Shown piece by piece: positions 46,090 through 54,863 of a stretch of DNA of 64,000 nucleotides; the stretch's first letter is position 1, and every line of letters starts with the position of its first letter. Source of the DNA: Flavobacterium indicum GPTSA100-9 = DSM 17447. GTDB lineage: Bacteria; Bacteroidota; Bacteroidia; Flavobacteriales; Flavobacteriaceae. The position numbers were made by a program, and so were the translations under genes. The notes beneath the pieces were generated by a model. It ran no database searches, was not told the DNA's origin, and was given only the letters and a program-made list of their open reading frames with translations. The stretch covers positions 1,984,001-2,048,000 of the forward strand of contig NC_017025.1 of NCBI RefSeq assembly GCF_000455605.1, given 5' to 3'.

Positions 46090-46665
46090 TTACTTTTCAG
46101 AAATAAAATCCTTTACCAATTTGTATGCTTCTTCTTTAGCCACATCTAAATCATAGTTTTTGATGATGGTATCAAATTGTGGTGCAGTGGCTAATTCTAC
46201 CGATGCCTTAGCAATACGCATATTGATTTTGTCTTCACTTTCAGTTGAACGTTGTTTCAAACGACGCTTTAATTCGTCTACACTTGGTGGTTTAACAAAA
46301 ACGGCTAAGGTTTCATTCGGAAATTTGCTTTTTATACGCAAACCACCCGCCACATCAATATCAAAAATCACATGTTTTCCTTTAGCCCAAATACGTTCTA
46401 CTTCAGCTTTTAAAGTTCCGTAAAAATTATCGGTATACACTTCTTCCCATTCTACAAATTCCTCCGCTTTGATGTGTTTTTTAAACTCTTCCCAAGAAAT
46501 AAAATAATAATCTTTTCCGTGAACTTCTTCACCTCTTGGTGCTCGAGTGGTACATGAAATTGAAAATTCTAAATTTAAATCTTCTTTACTTAATAAATGT
46601 TTAACTATAGTGGTTTTCCCTGAACCTGATGGAGCTGAGAATACTAATAATTTTCCTTTTGTCAT
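46090..46665 (-). CDS. gmk: Guanylate kinase
   Basis: Phosphorylates GMP to GDP. The 191-residue protein has the P-loop VFSAPSGSGKTTIV (8-21), the GMP-binding region SISCTTRAPRGEEVHGKDYYFI (quoted by landmarks) and the lid residues. The C-terminal KASVELATAPQFDTIIKNYDL stretch is typical. It lies downstream of yicC with an 88-base gap. In flavobacteria yicC-gmk-nadD commonly form a run. Confidence 0.96.
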   Translation of the reverse strand: MTKGKLLVFSAPSGSGKTTIVKHLLSKEDLNLEFSISCTTRAPRGEEVHGKDYYFISWEEFKKHIKAEEFVEWEEVYTDNFYGTLKAEVERIWAKGKHVIFDIDVAGGLRIKSKFPNETLAVFVKPPSVDELKRRLKQRSTESEDKINMRIAKASVELATAPQFDTIIKNYDLDVAKEEAYKLVKDFISEK

Positions 46666-46753
46666 TGTGTTGTGTTATTTATGTTTTATCTCCTAGAACT
46701 AGTATCAGGATATTAATTTTTCGAATCTGAAACAAAATCAGTTTCTCAAAAAA

Positions 46754-47614
46754 TTATAAAACATTTAAAACCTGTTCTTTAATTTTTTCTAATTCGTCTT
46801 TCATTAAGACAACTAATTTTTGCATTTCTGCATGATTGGATTTTGAACCCATGGTATTGATTTCTCTTCCCATTTCTTGAGTAATAAAACCTAATTTTCT
46901 TCCATTAGCTTCACTTCCGGCTAAAGTTTGTATAAAATAATCCAAATGATTTCCTAAACGAACTTTTTCTTCGGTTATATCTAATTTCTCTAAGTAGTAA
47001 ATCAATTCTTGTTCAAACCTATTCGAATCGACCTCAACTTTTAATTCATCAATGGCTGTTTGCAATCTTTCCTTAATTGCTGCAATGCGTTCGGGATCTA
47101 ATTCCAAAGCCTGATTCATAAAATTTCTGATATTTTCAATACGTTGCATAAATTCTTTTTCTAGTGCAGCACCTTCAGAAATTCTAAAATTAAGCATATT
47201 AGCAACTGCTTCATCAATTACTGTCTGAATTTGTTTCCATTCATTTTCATCAATTTCATCGCGCTCCGTTTTCAATGCATCGGGCATACGAACGGCCATT
47301 TTCATTAATTCGGTTTCATCTGCATTTGGAAGTATTTCCTTCATTTGAGCGATGTATCCTTTAACAATTGGGGCATTTATTTTAGAAGAAGTTTCCTCAC
47401 CTGTAATTTCAATAAAAAGAGAAAAATCCACTTTACCTCTTTCTAATTTTTGAGCAATTTGATTTCGTAACCCTAACTCCATTTCTCTGTAAATAGAGGG
47501 CATACGTACATTCAAATCTAAGCCTTTACTATTTAGCGATTTTACTTCTACAGTAATTTTTTTTGTTGGTAATTGCAAACTCGCTTTACCAAACCCTGTC
47601 ATGGATAATATCAT
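46754..47614 (-). CDS. YicC family endoribonuclease-like protein
   Basis: A 286-residue protein with the YicC signature: MILSMTGFGKASLQLP at the start, EVKSLNSKGLDLNVRMP (about 23-39), and the C-terminal DUF1732 part LAGSEANGRKLGFITQEMGREINTMGSKSNHAE (quoted by landmarks). The E. coli and B. subtilis homologues are endoribonucleases involved in RNA decay. A TATCTTTG -7 box lies 21 bases upstream; the heptamer array B begins 8 bases beyond it. Confidence 0.93.
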   Translation of the reverse strand: MILSMTGFGKASLQLPTKKITVEVKSLNSKGLDLNVRMPSIYREMELGLRNQIAQKLERGKVDFSLFIEITGEETSSKINAPIVKGYIAQMKEILPNADETELMKMAVRMPDALKTERDEIDENEWKQIQTVIDEAVANMLNFRISEGAALEKEFMQRIENIRNFMNQALELDPERIAAIKERLQTAIDELKVEVDSNRFEQELIYYLEKLDITEEKVRLGNHLDYFIQTLAGSEANGRKLGFITQEMGREINTMGSKSNHAEMQKLVVLMKDELEKIKEQVLNVL

Positions 47615-47634
47615 ATTGATTTATAAAAAGTGGA

Positions 47635-47642
47635 CAAAGATA
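47635..47642 (-). promoter_or_regulatory. -7 box of yicC (array B occupies the -33 position)
   Basis: TATCTTTG read leftward, 21 bases before the yicC ATG. The place where a -33 TTG should stand (17 to 21 bases further) is inside the heptamer array, which has no TTG on this strand. Confidence 0.5.
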
Positions 47643-47649
47643 AGAATTT

Positions 47650-47747
47650 TAGTGATTAGTTGTTGGATGTTAGTTGTTAGTTGTTAGTTGTTAGTTGTTA
47701 GTTGTTAGTTGTTAGTTGTTGGATGTTAATTGTTAATTGTTAATTGT
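47650..47747 (+). repeat. Heptamer tandem array B (fourteen units)
   Basis: Fourteen contiguous 7-base units: TAGTGAT, TAGTTGT, TGGATGT, seven copies of TAGTTGT, TGGATGT, and three copies of TAATTGT. Variant TGGATGT brackets the homogeneous centre. The array lies between the DMT transporter stop and the yicC promoter box. The period of seven means any unit change alters helical phasing. Confidence 0.92.
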
Positions 47748-47770
47748 AAGTTACTTTCATTCTTTACTAA

Positions 47771-48667
47771 TTACTTTTTTCTAATAACTAAATATACTCC
47801 AGTAAATATCAATAAAGCAGATCCAATTTTCACCCAATTCAATTCATCTTTCCCTAAACTTACAGCAAATACGGTTGCAAAGAAGGGTTGAAGATAAATA
47901 AAAACAGCCACGGTAGTTGGTTTTAACTGACGCATGGATATTAAATTTAACAAATAGGTTAAAAAGGTGGAAAACACTACAACAAATCCAATTTTTAACA
48001 ATGCTGCTGTTGGAATAACTTGCCAATTTACTTCTTGAACTTCATTAAATCCGAAAGGCAAAACCATTAAAAATCCGAAGGTATAAATCCATTTTACAAA
48101 AGTAAATGCGTTGTATTTATCCATTAATTTTTTTACCAAAATCAAATAAAAACCATAAGAAACAGCATTAATAAATACTAATAAATTACCTAAAAATGCA
48201 TTACTTGCATTTATCGTTGATTTTCCATAAAGAATTAATGTAATAGTTCCTGCTAACCCTAATAAAATACCAAGCATTTTATCAGCTTTCATTCGTTCTT
48301 TCATGATAAAAGCAGACAAAATCAGTACAATCATAGGTGTAGTTACCATTAAAACTGCTCCCATAATTGGAGAAGTATAGCTCAACCCTTTAAAAAAAGT
48401 AAGCATATTAAAGGCTACACCAAAAAAAGCACAGGCTATAATTCTTGGAAAATCTTTTTTATCAATTTTTTCTTTAGGCACAAAACCGAATCGTTCACCT
48501 ACTAAAGTAAATAACCAAAATAACAATGTAGAACCCCCAACTCTAAAAACGATAAAACCAAAAGCATTTATAAATTTTGGCATTACATCTTTAGCTATAG
48601 TAAAAGTTACTCCATAAATAATGGCAACTAACCATGCGCATACTAACGCCCAAGCTCTGCTATTCAT
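47771..48667 (-). CDS. DMT superfamily (EamA) transporter
   Basis: A 298-residue inner-membrane protein with about ten hydrophobic helices arranged as two EamA repeats (VAIIYGVTFTIAKDVMP in the first; LVFINAVSYGFYLILVKKLM opening the second). Such proteins export or import small metabolites. The substrate cannot be read from sequence. Its start overlaps the ArsC-like gene by 8 bases, so the two are coupled. The stop lies within CTAATTACT next to array B. Confidence 0.88.
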   Translation of the reverse strand: MNSRAWALVCAWLVAIIYGVTFTIAKDVMPKFINAFGFIVFRVGGSTLLFWLFTLVGERFGFVPKEKIDKKDFPRIIACAFFGVAFNMLTFFKGLSYTSPIMGAVLMVTTPMIVLILSAFIMKERMKADKMLGILLGLAGTITLILYGKSTINASNAFLGNLLVFINAVSYGFYLILVKKLMDKYNAFTFVKWIYTFGFLMVLPFGFNEVQEVNWQVIPTAALLKIGFVVVFSTFLTYLLNLISMRQLKPTTVAVFIYLQPFFATVFAVSLGKDELNWVKIGSALLIFTGVYLVIRKK

Positions 48668-49016
48668 TTGAAAGGGCTTTAATTGCTTGTTCCACTACTT
48701 TAGGGCTATTCCCAACAAATATTTGATCTTCCACTATAATCACAGGACGATTTAAAAATGTGTAATGTTCTAAAATATATCGTTTAAAATCAGATTCAGA
48801 TAAATTTGCGTCTTTTAAACCCATTTCTTTGTACAATTTTGCTCTTTTAGAAAACAACACTTCATAATTTCCTGTTAGAGCGTGCATTTCTTCTACTTGC
48901 TTTACTGTAACACTTTCTTCTTTAATATCCTGAAATTCAAACCCTTCAGTTGAAGATAATGCTTTTATTATACGTTTGCACGTATCACAGGTTTTTAGGT
49001 AATAAATCTTTCTCAT
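48660..49016 (-). CDS. ArsC/Spx-family thioredoxin-fold protein
   Basis: A 118-residue protein with the C-D-T-C-K-R motif at residues 10-15 at the start of the ArsC fold, and the RPVIIVEDQIFVGNSP segment near the end. The family holds arsenate reductases and Spx-like regulators; YffB-like members lack clear activity. The second Cys in a C-x-x-C array favours a thiol-redox protein. There are no ars genes nearby, so arsenate reduction should not be assumed. It has a -7 box TAATTTTG upstream. Confidence 0.8.
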   Translation of the reverse strand: MRKIYYLKTCDTCKRIIKALSSTEGFEFQDIKEESVTVKQVEEMHALTGNYEVLFSKRAKLYKEMGLKDANLSESDFKRYILEHYTFLNRPVIIVEDQIFVGNSPKVVEQAIKALSNE

Positions 49017-49038
49017 ACTTTAATTTCAAAAGTTGGTG

Positions 49039-49046
49039 CAAAATTA
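49039..49046 (-). promoter_or_regulatory. -7 box for the ArsC-like/DMT unit
   Basis: TAATTTTG read leftward, 22 bases before the ATG at 49016. Matches TAnnTTTG. Confidence 0.4.
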
Positions 49047-49104
49047 GTTTTTTGTTAACGAAAACCGCATTTTTATTCCTTAATTTCGTGAAAAAATATT
49101 CTCC

Positions 49105-49563
49105 ATGAATGCAAACTTTTCAATTTGGAAAACCAGTAGAGCAATTTATTTAAATTTTCTTAACTCTTATACTTTAGAACAATTAAACTATGTACCTGAA
49201 GGAATGAGCAATAATATTATTTGGAACATAGGACATATTATTGCTGCACAACAAGGATTAGTTTACCGTCTTTCTGGTTTAACGCCATTAGTATCCGAAA
49301 CTTTTATTGATAAATATAAAAATGGTTCCGTTCCAAATGGTGAAACTACACAAGAAGAAGTTGATGAAATTAAGGAACTTTTAGTTTCTACTTTAAATCA
49401 AACAATTACAGATTTTGAAAAAGGGAAATTCACTTCCTATAATGAATACCAAACAAAAACCGGCTTTTTGTTGAGAAATAGTGAAGATGCTATTCAATTT
49501 AACAATTACCACGAAGGCATTCATTTAGGATTTATAATGAAAATTAAAAAATATATTAAATAA
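49105..49563 (+). CDS. DinB-like four-helix protein
   Basis: A 152-residue protein of the DinB/YfiT-like superfamily: NIIWNIGHIIAAQQGLVYRLSG (about 35-56) has the first metal-ligand His, and NNYHEGIHLGFIMKIKKYI at the end has the later His pair. These are metal-binding helical bundles, some acting as thiol transferases. The role here is unknown. The thioesterase gene starts 3 bases after its stop. Confidence 0.85.
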   Translation: MNANFSIWKTSRAIYLNFLNSYTLEQLNYVPEGMSNNIIWNIGHIIAAQQGLVYRLSGLTPLVSETFIDKYKNGSVPNGETTQEEVDEIKELLVSTLNQTITDFEKGKFTSYNEYQTKTGFLLRNSEDAIQFNNYHEGIHLGFIMKIKKYIK

Positions 49564-49566
49564 AAA

Positions 49567-50007
49567 ATGGCAGTTTTTACAAAAGAGATCTCTATTAGAT
49601 GGTCTGATTTAGACCCAAATTTTCATTTACGACACAGCGCTTATTATGACTTTGGCGCACAACACAGAATGGAATTACTAACCGAACTAGGTCTAACCGC
49701 ACTTGAAATGCACAAACAGCATTTTGGTCCAATACTATTTAAAGAAGAATGTGTATTCAAAAGAGAAATTCATTTTGGTGATAAAATATTTATTACCACA
49801 AAAATGAGTAAAATGAAAGAGGATGCTTCACGTTGGAGTATCACTCATGAATTAATTGACGAAGAAGGCAATCTAAAAGCAAAAATCACAGTTGACGGTG
49901 CATGGATGGATACTAAACTAAGAAAAATATGCAACCCTACTCCACAATTAGCTATGGATGTACTACATGCTATACCTAAAGCAGAAGATTTTATAATTTA
50001 TGACTAA
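49567..50007 (+). CDS. Hotdog-fold acyl-CoA thioesterase
   Basis: A 146-residue single-domain hotdog protein. ISIRWSDLDPNFHLRHSAYYDF (about 9-30) is the 4-hydroxybenzoyl-CoA thioesterase-like signature with the catalytic Asp/Asn region (D-x-x-x-H-L-R-H here). The EIHFGDKIFITTKMSKM strand pair follows. It probably hydrolyses acyl-CoA; the chain length is unknown. Likely cotranscribed with the DinB-like gene. It ends 4 bases before the convergent lipoprotein gene. Confidence 0.85.
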   Translation: MAVFTKEISIRWSDLDPNFHLRHSAYYDFGAQHRMELLTELGLTALEMHKQHFGPILFKEECVFKREIHFGDKIFITTKMSKMKEDASRWSITHELIDEEGNLKAKITVDGAWMDTKLRKICNPTPQLAMDVLHAIPKAEDFIIYD

Positions 50008-50011
50008 CGTT

Positions 50012-50764
50012 TTATTTTACTTGCAGGTATTTATCAAGTTCATCATAAGACATAAACACTTCAAAATGGCCTCTTTCATAAGGGGCTATTTCATTTAAAT
50101 TGTAGAAAAAAGTTATTCCATCAATATTATAGATAAAATTATCTGCCAATTTAAATCGGTTGTTTTCCATACAAAAACCTTGATCGTTATAAGATTTATA
50201 TGTTAAAATTTTATATTTCGATCTAAACTTCATCTCAACCAATTGAGTCAAACGTGGAATATTTACGAAAACATCTGCTTTTTTCAATTGATTTCCAGAA
50301 ATTTTATCAAAAATTAGGGAACGTTTTTCAGCAAAACCTTCTAATTCTCCATAAGATGTATAATAATTAATCACAATATTCACAAAATCTTCCGTTTCAT
50401 ATTCAATATTTGATTCAATATGATACTCCCAACTTCTTAATTTATCATTTGGAACCTGATTTTTTACATCTTTATAAGAGGCAATAAAACTTTTTGCTAT
50501 ATCATTATAATTATTGATGGTCACTTTTTTATTATCAATAAAGCTTGAAATTTCTTTGATGTTTTCAAAAATGATTTTATTAATACTGTCAGAATTCTTC
50601 GCCTCTACAACTTCCATTTTAATATTGGCCGAATTGTAATCTGAAGTTAATTTACTTGGATAGGAAGAATTGTATTGCTTACGCTCAAAAACAATTTTTT
50701 GCGTACAATTGGCAAAAGGAAGAATTAAAATTGATAAAAATAATAGGATTAAAAATCGTTTCAT
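50012..50764 (-). CDS. DUF3298/RsiV-like lipoprotein
   Basis: About 250 residues from the ATG at 50764 (MKRFLILLFLSILILPFANC). The lipobox Cys follows a 19-residue hydrophobic signal, which is why I prefer this start to the one 7 codons upstream. The C-terminal half (LIFDKISGNQLKKADVFVN, and NLNEIAPYERGHFEVFMSYDELDKYL by landmark) matches the DUF3298/RsiV-like fold. In RsiV this domain binds lysozyme as an anti-sigma factor, but here it is a stand-alone lipoprotein without a cytoplasmic part. The role is unknown. Confidence 0.75.
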   Translation of the reverse strand: MKRFLILLFLSILILPFANCTQKIVFERKQYNSSYPSKLTSDYNSANIKMEVVEAKNSDSINKIIFENIKEISSFIDNKKVTINNYNDIAKSFIASYKDVKNQVPNDKLRSWEYHIESNIEYETEDFVNIVINYYTSYGELEGFAEKRSLIFDKISGNQLKKADVFVNIPRLTQLVEMKFRSKYKILTYKSYNDQGFCMENNRFKLADNFIYNIDGITFFYNLNEIAPYERGHFEVFMSYDELDKYLQVK

Positions 50765-50832
50765 TACGAGCATTTCTGATTGCAAAATTACTTATTTTTA
50801 TATCAAAAATCGAGCCATATAATTGAATTTTT

Positions 50833-50861
50833 AAATAAAAAAATCGGGACAAGCCCGATTT
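50833..50861 (-). terminator. Terminator of trxB
   Basis: AAATCGGG (50841-50848) pairs with CCCGATTT (50854-50861), five-base loop, then a T run on the minus strand. It is 20 bases past the trxB stop. Confidence 0.85.
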
Positions 50862-50881
50862 AATCGTATAAGTAACTAGAA

Positions 50882-51829
50882 TTATTCTTTACTTGCTAAA
50901 TATCTCTCTGCATCTAAAGCTGCCATACAACCTGTTCCTGCTGCTGTAATTGCCTGACGGTATACATGATCTGCAGCATCACCTGCTACAAATACACCTG
51001 CTACATTAGTTTTTGAAGTTCCTGGTACATTTTTAATATACCCCGTTTCATCTAAATCAATAAAATCAGCAAAAATGTCTGTATTAGGTTTATGTCCAAT
51101 TGCTACAAAGAATCCAGTTGCCGGAATTTCTTTTTCTTCTCCAGTTACCGAATTTTTAACTTTAACAGCCGTAACTACTTGTCCATCACCTAAAACCTCA
51201 ACCGTTGAAGTATTTACTAAAATATCAATATTCTCTGTTTTACGTACACGCTCTTCCATAATTCGAGAAGCTCTAAATTTATCTGTACGCACTAACATAG
51301 TTACTTTTTTACACATTTTAGATAAGTAATGTGCCTCTTCACAAGCGCTATCTCCTGCCCCAACAATAACTACTTCTTGGTTTCTGTAGAAAAATCCGTC
51401 ACAAACAGCACAAGCTGAAACGCCACCACCCATTTTTAAATAATGTTGTTCAGACTCTAAACCTAAATATTTCGCTGAAGCACCCGTTGAAATAATTACT
51501 GTATCTGCATGAATTTCTTTTTCTCCGTTAATCCACACCTTATGAATTGGACCCGAAAAATCGACTTTTGTAGCCCAACCATCACGAATATCTGCATTAA
51601 AACGTTGTGCTTGTGCTTGTAATTGCACCATCATTTCAGGACCTGTAATTCCTTCTGGATATCCCGGGAAATTTTCTACTTCATTAGTAGTTGTTAATTG
51701 ACCTCCAGGTTGTTGCCCTTGATATAAAACAGGATTCATATTTGCTCTAGCTGCATAAATTGCCGCTGTATATCCTGCTGGACCTGAACCTATAATTAAG
51801 CATTTTACTTTTTCTATTGTATCTGACAT
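50882..51829 (-). CDS. trxB: Thioredoxin-disulfide reductase
   Basis: An NADPH- and FAD-dependent flavoprotein that keeps thioredoxin reduced. 315 residues from the ATG at 51829; an upstream ATG would add only 7. Visible features are the FAD-binding GSGPAGYTAAIYAAR (14-28), GQLTTTNEVENFPG (43-56), redox-active C140-A-V-C143, the NADPH loop VGAGDSACEEA, and the FAD motif VFVAGDAAD near the end. Monocistronic, with a -7 box and a terminator. Confidence 0.96.
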   Translation of the reverse strand: MSDTIEKVKCLIIGSGPAGYTAAIYAARANMNPVLYQGQQPGGQLTTTNEVENFPGYPEGITGPEMMVQLQAQAQRFNADIRDGWATKVDFSGPIHKVWINGEKEIHADTVIISTGASAKYLGLESEQHYLKMGGGVSACAVCDGFFYRNQEVVIVGAGDSACEEAHYLSKMCKKVTMLVRTDKFRASRIMEERVRKTENIDILVNTSTVEVLGDGQVVTAVKVKNSVTGEEKEIPATGFFVAIGHKPNTDIFADFIDLDETGYIKNVPGTSKTNVAGVFVAGDAADHVYRQAITAAGTGCMAALDAERYLASKE

Positions 51830-51849
51830 GGTTTGTAAATTTGTTTTCA

Positions 51850-51857
51850 CAAAAATA
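51850..51857 (-). promoter_or_regulatory. -7 box of trxB
   Basis: TATTTTTG read leftward, 20 bases before the chosen start at 51829. This position supports the shorter form, because the longer one would start on the box. Confidence 0.5.
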
Positions 51858-51939
51858 GAAAATTGAATAGGTTTTAATGTTATAAAAGTTACAAAATTTT
51901 AAAATACAACTATAGACAGATTTTATATTCATCAACCGT

Positions 51940-54096
51940 TTACAATTGGTTTAATTGATTTTCTTTTTTTGAATCACTTATCGTCCAAAAGAATCCTACG
52001 AAAAAGAAACGGTCTGCAGCTTGTGTTATAGGTTGTCTTTGGTAAATTCCATTACTATCCGGCACATTTGCATATTGATAGCCAAAAACGTTAGTTGACC
52101 CAATAACATTGGTAATGGAAAAAAATAAAATTTTTTGTTGGGAAAGTAAATAAGCCCAACTTAAACTTAAGTTGTTATAACATTTTGTTTTTCCGTTCAT
52201 AAAGGTTACTTCATTTGGATTATCGTAGGGGCGTCCCGAATTAAATGTATAACTAGTTCCTAATTGTGATTTCCATTTTTCAATAAAATATTTCGTCACT
52301 AAAGAAAAATTGTGATTAGCAACAAAAGTTGGGGTCGCTTGGGTTTCATAATTTCTATAATCACGTTTAGAATCTATAAATGAATAAGTGATCCAATAAT
52401 CCAAGTTTTTTACCGTTTTGCTGTCCCTCCAAAATAAATCAATCCCTTTGGCATAACCAGTTCCTGAGTTGGAAAAATTTGAATTGTATTGAGGTAGTGA
52501 AGTATTGTATTTAATTAATTGATCATAGTCTTTATAGTAAGCTTCTGCTCGAAACATTTTACCTTTATCGTTGTATAAATAATTTAAGATATAATGATTG
52601 GTTTTTTCAAATTCTAATGGAGTGGAAGCAAATTTCAAATAATCAGAATTAGGTAATTGATTGAAATTTCCATAGGCTAAAGACAATTGACTTTTTGCAG
52701 CCATTTTATAAGCAATAGAAGCTCTTGGCTCCCATGTTCTTTGACCAACAACAGTCGCATTTGAAGACCGCAATCCTGCATTGAAAGCCAATTTTGTAGA
52801 CAAAAACACTTCCAATTCAGTAAAATATGCAAAACTATTATTTTGATAACCATAGGCTATACCATTTGAATTTAATGCGGTATATTTCTCATCAAAATTC
52901 GTGTGAAAAAATTCTGTTCCAGCCAACCATTTAATTCTCCCCGTTATAGTCTGTCTTAACTTAAATTTATAATGTAACGCTCTTTCTACATTATTGATCT
53001 TATCGAAATTTATCCCAATTTGATTGGTCCCAAAGCCAAAACTTAATCCTGTTTGAACTTGCAAACCATCAGTAATATTGCCTTTAAACGAGGCATTTGA
53101 ATACAGATTTTTATTCGTTAATCCAAACTGAATTTTTTCAGAAAAATTAATATCCTTTTGATTTACATTCATTTCAGAAAAGTCGTAAGCAGTATACACT
53201 TTCAACAATCCCTTTTTAAATTTTTGGCGAAAAACAGCTTCTCCTGCCAATGTTTGTGGTGCTTTATTCCAATCTAAATTTTGTGGTGCTAAATTATAAT
53301 ACGGTTGCAAATTAATATAGGATGTATTAATAGTGAGCGAATTATTCGTCCATTTTTTTGTTTTCCCCAATCCGGCTCCCACACTCATGATTGAAATATC
53401 CGTCTGATTTTGTGTTGGTTCATCTATGGTATTGAGCAATAGTACACTAGATAGAGCATCGCCAAATTCAGCACTATACCCACCAGTAGAAAAAGTGATT
53501 CCTTTGAATAAAAATGGAGAAAAACGCCCACGGGTAGGTACATTTCCGGGAGAAGCGCCATACGGTTGAGCAACACGTATTCCATCAACAAAAGTTTGTG
53601 TTTCACCTGCTTCCCCACCTCTCACAAACAACCTACCACTCTCGCCTACTGCATTGACTCCGGGCATGGTTTCTAAAGCCCCCACAATGTCACCCACTGC
53701 TCCTGCTGTCGTTACTATATCCATAGGTTTCAATGTTGAAATTTTACTATTATCGCCCGCTTTTATTGTTCCCGCAGAAATAACCACTGCCTCAATTGTA
53801 TTCACACTTTGTAAAATTCGATACGACTGAAAACTATAATTTTCGATAGTAATTTCTTTTGTTAAGGTTTCATATCCCAATAGTGTTACTTTTAAAATTT
53901 GCTTGCCAGTAACTTCTGTCGTAAAAACAAATTCTCCTTTTTCATCTGTAATATTTCCATCATAAGTCCCTTCAATATAAACGTTGACACCAGACAATGG
54001 CATATCTTTTTCATTCACTACTTTTCCAGTTATTATTTTTTGCGACCAAGCAAACTGCATCAGGATTGTTGCTATAAATATTAGAATTGTTTTCAT
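51940..54096 (-). CDS. TonB-dependent receptor with carboxypeptidase-like regulatory domain
   Basis: A 718-residue outer-membrane receptor: signal peptide (1-18), a CarboxypepD_reg-like beta-sandwich (about 20-105; KIITGKVVNEKDMPLSGVNVYI), a plug domain (about 120-220; DIVGALETMPGVNAVGESGRLFVRGGEAGETQTFVDGIRV by landmark), and a barrel to the end. The barrel ends in RFFFVGFFWTISDSKKENQLNQL rather than at a terminal aromatic residue. It takes up an unknown ligand using TonB energy. No SusD partner is adjacent, so it is not a SusCD pair; siderophore, metal or peptide uptake are all possible. Confidence 0.9.
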   Translation of the reverse strand: MKTILIFIATILMQFAWSQKIITGKVVNEKDMPLSGVNVYIEGTYDGNITDEKGEFVFTTEVTGKQILKVTLLGYETLTKEITIENYSFQSYRILQSVNTIEAVVISAGTIKAGDNSKISTLKPMDIVTTAGAVGDIVGALETMPGVNAVGESGRLFVRGGEAGETQTFVDGIRVAQPYGASPGNVPTRGRFSPFLFKGITFSTGGYSAEFGDALSSVLLLNTIDEPTQNQTDISIMSVGAGLGKTKKWTNNSLTINTSYINLQPYYNLAPQNLDWNKAPQTLAGEAVFRQKFKKGLLKVYTAYDFSEMNVNQKDINFSEKIQFGLTNKNLYSNASFKGNITDGLQVQTGLSFGFGTNQIGINFDKINNVERALHYKFKLRQTITGRIKWLAGTEFFHTNFDEKYTALNSNGIAYGYQNNSFAYFTELEVFLSTKLAFNAGLRSSNATVVGQRTWEPRASIAYKMAAKSQLSLAYGNFNQLPNSDYLKFASTPLEFEKTNHYILNYLYNDKGKMFRAEAYYKDYDQLIKYNTSLPQYNSNFSNSGTGYAKGIDLFWRDSKTVKNLDYWITYSFIDSKRDYRNYETQATPTFVANHNFSLVTKYFIEKWKSQLGTSYTFNSGRPYDNPNEVTFMNGKTKCYNNLSLSWAYLLSQQKILFFSITNVIGSTNVFGYQYANVPDSNGIYQRQPITQAADRFFFVGFFWTISDSKKENQLNQL

Positions 54097-54239
54097 CGTA
54101 TGTTAAATTTTACCGCAAATTTGCACGAAACCCTTTTTCTATAAAAAAAGGAATGACCCAATTGTAGAATTTAAGGGACGAATTGTAATTCTAAAAAACT
54201 TATTTTCTACCTTTACCTATACCTATCAATTCAAAAGAC

Positions 54240-54692
54240 ATGAAAAAAATAATTATTGCACTAACACTACTAGGTAGTATGTATGGTTTTACACAAAATA
54301 ATCAGAATTATGATGAAGCATTAGCCAAAAAAGTTGGTGCTCCAGATAACGGAATGAAAACCTATGTTTTTTGTTTATTAACTACAGGAACTAATATAAC
54401 GGCAACTCCTGAGGAGAAGAAAAAATGGTTTGAAGGACATATGGCAAACATTAACAAATTAGCTTCAGAAGGAAAATTAGTTATGGCAGGACCATTTATG
54501 AAAAATGATAAAAATTATAGAGGTATTTTTATTTTTAATTGTACGACTATTGAAGAAGCTGAAAAACTAGTTAATTCTGACCCAGCAGTTCAAGCCAACC
54601 TGTTAAAAGCCGATTTGACTGTATGGTATGGAAGTGCAGCATTAGTCTTAATGGATGAATTACATAAAAAAATAACTAAAACCGGATTTTAA
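54240..54692 (+). CDS. Exported YciI-like protein
   Basis: A 150-residue protein with a Sec signal (MKKIIIALTLLGSMYGFTQ) before a YciI-like ferredoxin-fold domain of about 100 residues: GHMANINKLASEGKLVMAGPF has the conserved His and the A-G-P-F motif, and AEKLVNSDPAVQANLLKADL matches the family C-terminal helix. Most YciI proteins are small cytoplasmic proteins of uncertain activity. An exported version is less common. It is a single gene on its own. Confidence 0.85.
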   Translation: MKKIIIALTLLGSMYGFTQNNQNYDEALAKKVGAPDNGMKTYVFCLLTTGTNITATPEEKKKWFEGHMANINKLASEGKLVMAGPFMKNDKNYRGIFIFNCTTIEEAEKLVNSDPAVQANLLKADLTVWYGSAALVLMDELHKKITKTGF

Positions 54693-54835
54693 ATCAAAAA
54701 TCACTATTTTTCAGGTATTTACAAATTGAATTTGTTATATCTAAAGAGTCCATATTGCTTCAAAAAAATATACACATAGAAAAAAAATAGTTTTCAACAA
54801 AGTCAAAATTTACCCATTTTAAGCAAATTAAATAG

Positions 54836-54843
54836 TATTTTTG
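54836..54843 (+). promoter_or_regulatory. -7 box for the pRiA4b ORF-3-like gene
   Basis: TATTTTTG, 20 bases before the ATG at 54864. Matches TAnnTTTG. The rest of the 171-base gap is very AT-rich and shows nothing else. Confidence 0.45.
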
Positions 54844-54863
54844 CGCTTTAAAATTTTACATAT

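Noticed and set aside
47650..47747. Possible CRISPR array
   Set aside because: Units of 7 bases without spacers and no cas genes; a plain tandem repeat.
48660..49016. Arsenate resistance gene
   Set aside because: Fold matches ArsC, but there is no ars operon, and the C-x-x-C motif also occurs in family members with other roles.
51940..54096. SusC-type nutrient uptake pair
   Set aside because: No SusD gene is adjacent and the protein is shorter than typical SusC.
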